A DNA stretch of 13,788 bases from XYD1-FULL-39-28 sp964539855 (GTDB lineage: Bacteria > Patescibacteriota > Minisyncoccia > Minisyncoccales > Staskawiczbacteraceae). The position numbers and the translations under genes are program-made. Within the stretch, counting starts at the first letter, position 1, and each line of letters opens with the position of its first letter. The notes under the pieces are model-generated. The model saw only the letters and a program-made list of their open reading frames with translations, made no database searches and was not told where the DNA came from. The stretch spans positions 1-13,788 of the forward strand of contig CAZIJR010000017.1 in assembly GCA_964539855.1 (NCBI GenBank). The letters are read 5' to 3'. Below, piece after piece: positions 12,907 to 13,788 of the stretch.

Positions 12907-13478
12907 TGTTTTATAATTATTCCGTTACCTATTTTATTAATACCTGCGGCATTGCCCTCATCAGTATCTATATGCATACATAAATTATAGCCGTCCTTAG
13001 CCCTAACAACAACTTCCTCAAAAATAAGTGGACGCAAACTTTTGGTTTTTATAGAAACAATCTCTTCGTTTTTCAAGCCAAGCTCAGCGGCTTCTTCTTT
13101 GGAACAATGCATATGACGCTGGGCAACAATAAGCCCTTCGCTTAGTCTTATCTCCCCAGCAGGACCGCGTAATATAACTTCTGAACTATGTCTTAAATCG
13201 CCGGAAATTTTTACTGGTGGTAAAATCCCAGAACCAATAGCGTCTGTTAAGCTTATTTCTACTTGGCTTTGCGGTCTCAATGGCCCTACAACTCTAACTT
13301 TTTCAAGCTTTTTATTGCCAAATTCTACTTCCACGGTCTCTTCACACGCAAAATCTGACGGCTGGCTAAGCTGCTTTGTTTTTTTAAGTTCATAACCCGA
13401 GCCAAACAATTTTTCTAAATCTCTTTCTGATAAATGGCAATGCCTAGCCGAAACCTCAATTGTAATTTTGTATTCCAT
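12903..13478 (-). CDS. pduL: Phosphate acyltransferase, PduL type
   Basis: Transfers an acyl group between CoA and phosphate: acetyl-CoA + phosphate to acetyl phosphate + CoA. It replaces Pta, to which it is unrelated. This 191-residue protein carries both beta-barrel halves. The zinc-binding histidines sit in SARHCHLS (His13, His15) and AQRHMHC (His122, His124). Also visible are the SQPSDFACEETV segment (38-49), VRVVGPLRPQSQVEIS (61-76) and the C-terminal HIDTDEGNAAG (169-179). There is no N-terminal microcompartment-targeting helix and no shell genes nearby, so the enzyme is probably free in the cytoplasm and works with AckA for ATP synthesis. First gene of the carbon operon; TATAAT lies 15 bases before the ATG. 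It stops with TGA inside the ackA start. Confidence 0.95.
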   Translation of the reverse strand: MEYKITIEVSARHCHLSERDLEKLFGSGYELKKTKQLSQPSDFACEETVEVEFGNKKLEKVRVVGPLRPQSQVEISLTDAIGSGILPPVKISGDLRHSSEVILRGPAGEIRLSEGLIVAQRHMHCSKEEAAELGLKNEEIVSIKTKSLRPLIFEEVVVRAKDGYNLCMHIDTDEGNAAGINKIGNGIIIKQ

Positions 13479-13493
13479 ATATTAGTTTATCTT

Positions 13494-13499
13494 ATTATA
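13494..13499 (-). promoter_or_regulatory. -10 box of the pduL-ackA-ppsA-pfkB-fba operon
   Basis: Perfect TATAAT on the minus strand, 15 bases before the pduL ATG. At 17-base spacing the -35 position (13517-13522) is only the T-run of the preceding terminator. The predicted leader is about 9 bases with no SD site. Confidence 0.5.
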
Positions 13500-13516
13500 T
13501 ACTTTTTTACAAAATC

Positions 13517-13548
13517 AAAAAAGAGGCCAAATTTAAACCTCTTTTTTT
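13517..13548. terminator. Terminator between the coiled-coil gene and pduL
   Basis: A perfect 10-bp stem AAAAAAGAGG/CCTCTTTTTT (13517-13526 with 13538-13547) with an 11-base loop. T-runs flank it on both strands, so it can work both ways. On the minus strand it ends the coiled-coil gene 35 bases downstream of that gene's stop. Confidence 0.85.
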
Positions 13549-13582
13549 ATTGCATATAGCGATTTTTTATGCGTTATTTAAA

Positions 13583-13788
13583 TTACATCGCAAACATCCT
13601 GCGCAATTCCTTAGCTTCTGCTTCCAATTTTTCAATTCTTTTTTGATGGCTTACTAAAATTCTATCTTCTAATCCGTCAAATCGCCTATTCATTTCAGCC
13701 TTGGTTACCATACTATCAAGTCTTTTATCCATCTGCTCAAAACGTTTATCAACTTGCTCAAAACGTTTATCAACTTGCTCAAAACGTT
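13583..13788 (-). CDS. Heptad-repeat coiled-coil protein (partial, C-terminal end)
   Basis: The last 67 codons plus stop of a gene that enters from the right edge. The visible protein begins with near-identical heptads (RFEQVDK, RFEQVDK, RFEQMDK, RLDSMVTK), continues through MNRRFDGLEDRI and ends in a charged helix finishing AKELRRMFAM. Such repeats form long parallel coiled coils and are common in small, fast-evolving bacterial and phage proteins; the fold alone does not give a function. The start, total length and number of repeats are outside the window. Downstream lies a strong terminator, so it is not part of the pduL operon. Confidence 0.8.
   Translation of the reverse strand, partial: RFEQVDKRFEQVDKRFEQMDKRLDSMVTKAEMNRRFDGLEDRILVSHQKRIEKLEAEAKELRRMFAM
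13734..13788. repeat. 21-base tandem repeat encoding coiled-coil heptads
   Basis: Two exact 21-base units (13734-13754 and 13755-13775) and 13 bases of a third at the window edge. Each unit encodes one heptad of the coiled-coil protein. Identity at the DNA level implies recent expansion or homogenisation and possible variation in copy number. Confidence 0.9.

Noticed and set aside
3883..13478. Recoded UGA (glycine code of Gracilibacteria/Absconditabacteria)
   Set aside because: UGA ends the 76-residue gene just before a terminator and ends pduL in an ATGA overlap with ackA, and I saw no in-frame TGA inside the genes examined.
13734..13788. CRISPR array
   Set aside because: The units are contiguous with no spacers and stay in frame as coiled-coil heptads.

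Overview
The window is AT-rich, tightly packed DNA with 16 protein genes (one running off the right edge) and one tRNA gene. All but one gene lie on the minus strand. The compact gene order, short protein versions (EF-Ts, acetate kinase, a release factor without its N-terminal domain), near-total lack of Shine-Dalgarno sites and simple fermentative gene set suggest a small-genome bacterium of the Candidate Phyla Radiation (Patescibacteria). That is inference; there is no rRNA here to prove it. Exactly 100 N with identical 55-base ends at 1593-1802 mark a scaffold join, so this is probably a metagenome assembly. UGA ends at least two genes, one in an ATGA overlap, so the genetic code looks standard.

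Left part (1-1550), reading on the minus strand from right to left: a six-helix membrane protein resembling an ECF transporter S component, then an overlapping gene for a protein that is only the catalytic domain of [FeFe] hydrogenase. The three cluster-binding loops and four cysteine ligands are kept, but the proton-relay cysteine is replaced by proline. Downstream, at 32-94, lies a GC-rich nest of palindromes.

Translation block (1558-5066): bL31, then a structured leader, rpsB, tsf, a small one-helix membrane protein and tRNA-Thr(UGU), which ends in a terminator. Beyond bL31 is an isolated 76-residue basic protein of unknown function. It has the only good Shine-Dalgarno site of the window, held in a small hairpin, and its own terminator. 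It diverges from prfA, an RF1-type release factor lacking domain 1 that is apparently made from a leaderless mRNA. The two promoters appear to overlap.

Cell wall and redox (5077-7439): a secreted coiled-coil lytic transglycosylase converges on prfA across a two-way terminator. Upstream of it are a single-cluster ferredoxin and ribosomal protein bL25, with a strong terminator.

Central carbon operon (7493-13478): pduL, ackA, a PEP synthase (ppsA), a PfkB-family sugar kinase and a class II fructose-bisphosphate aldolase. Together they can turn acetyl-CoA into acetate and ATP, interconvert pyruvate and PEP, and carry out the aldolase step of glycolysis or gluconeogenesis. At the right edge is the end of a heptad-repeat coiled-coil gene.

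A recurring theme is the promoter design: TATAAT-like boxes 8-15 bases before the ATG, several just behind or partly inside the preceding terminator, predicting leaders of 0-9 bases.
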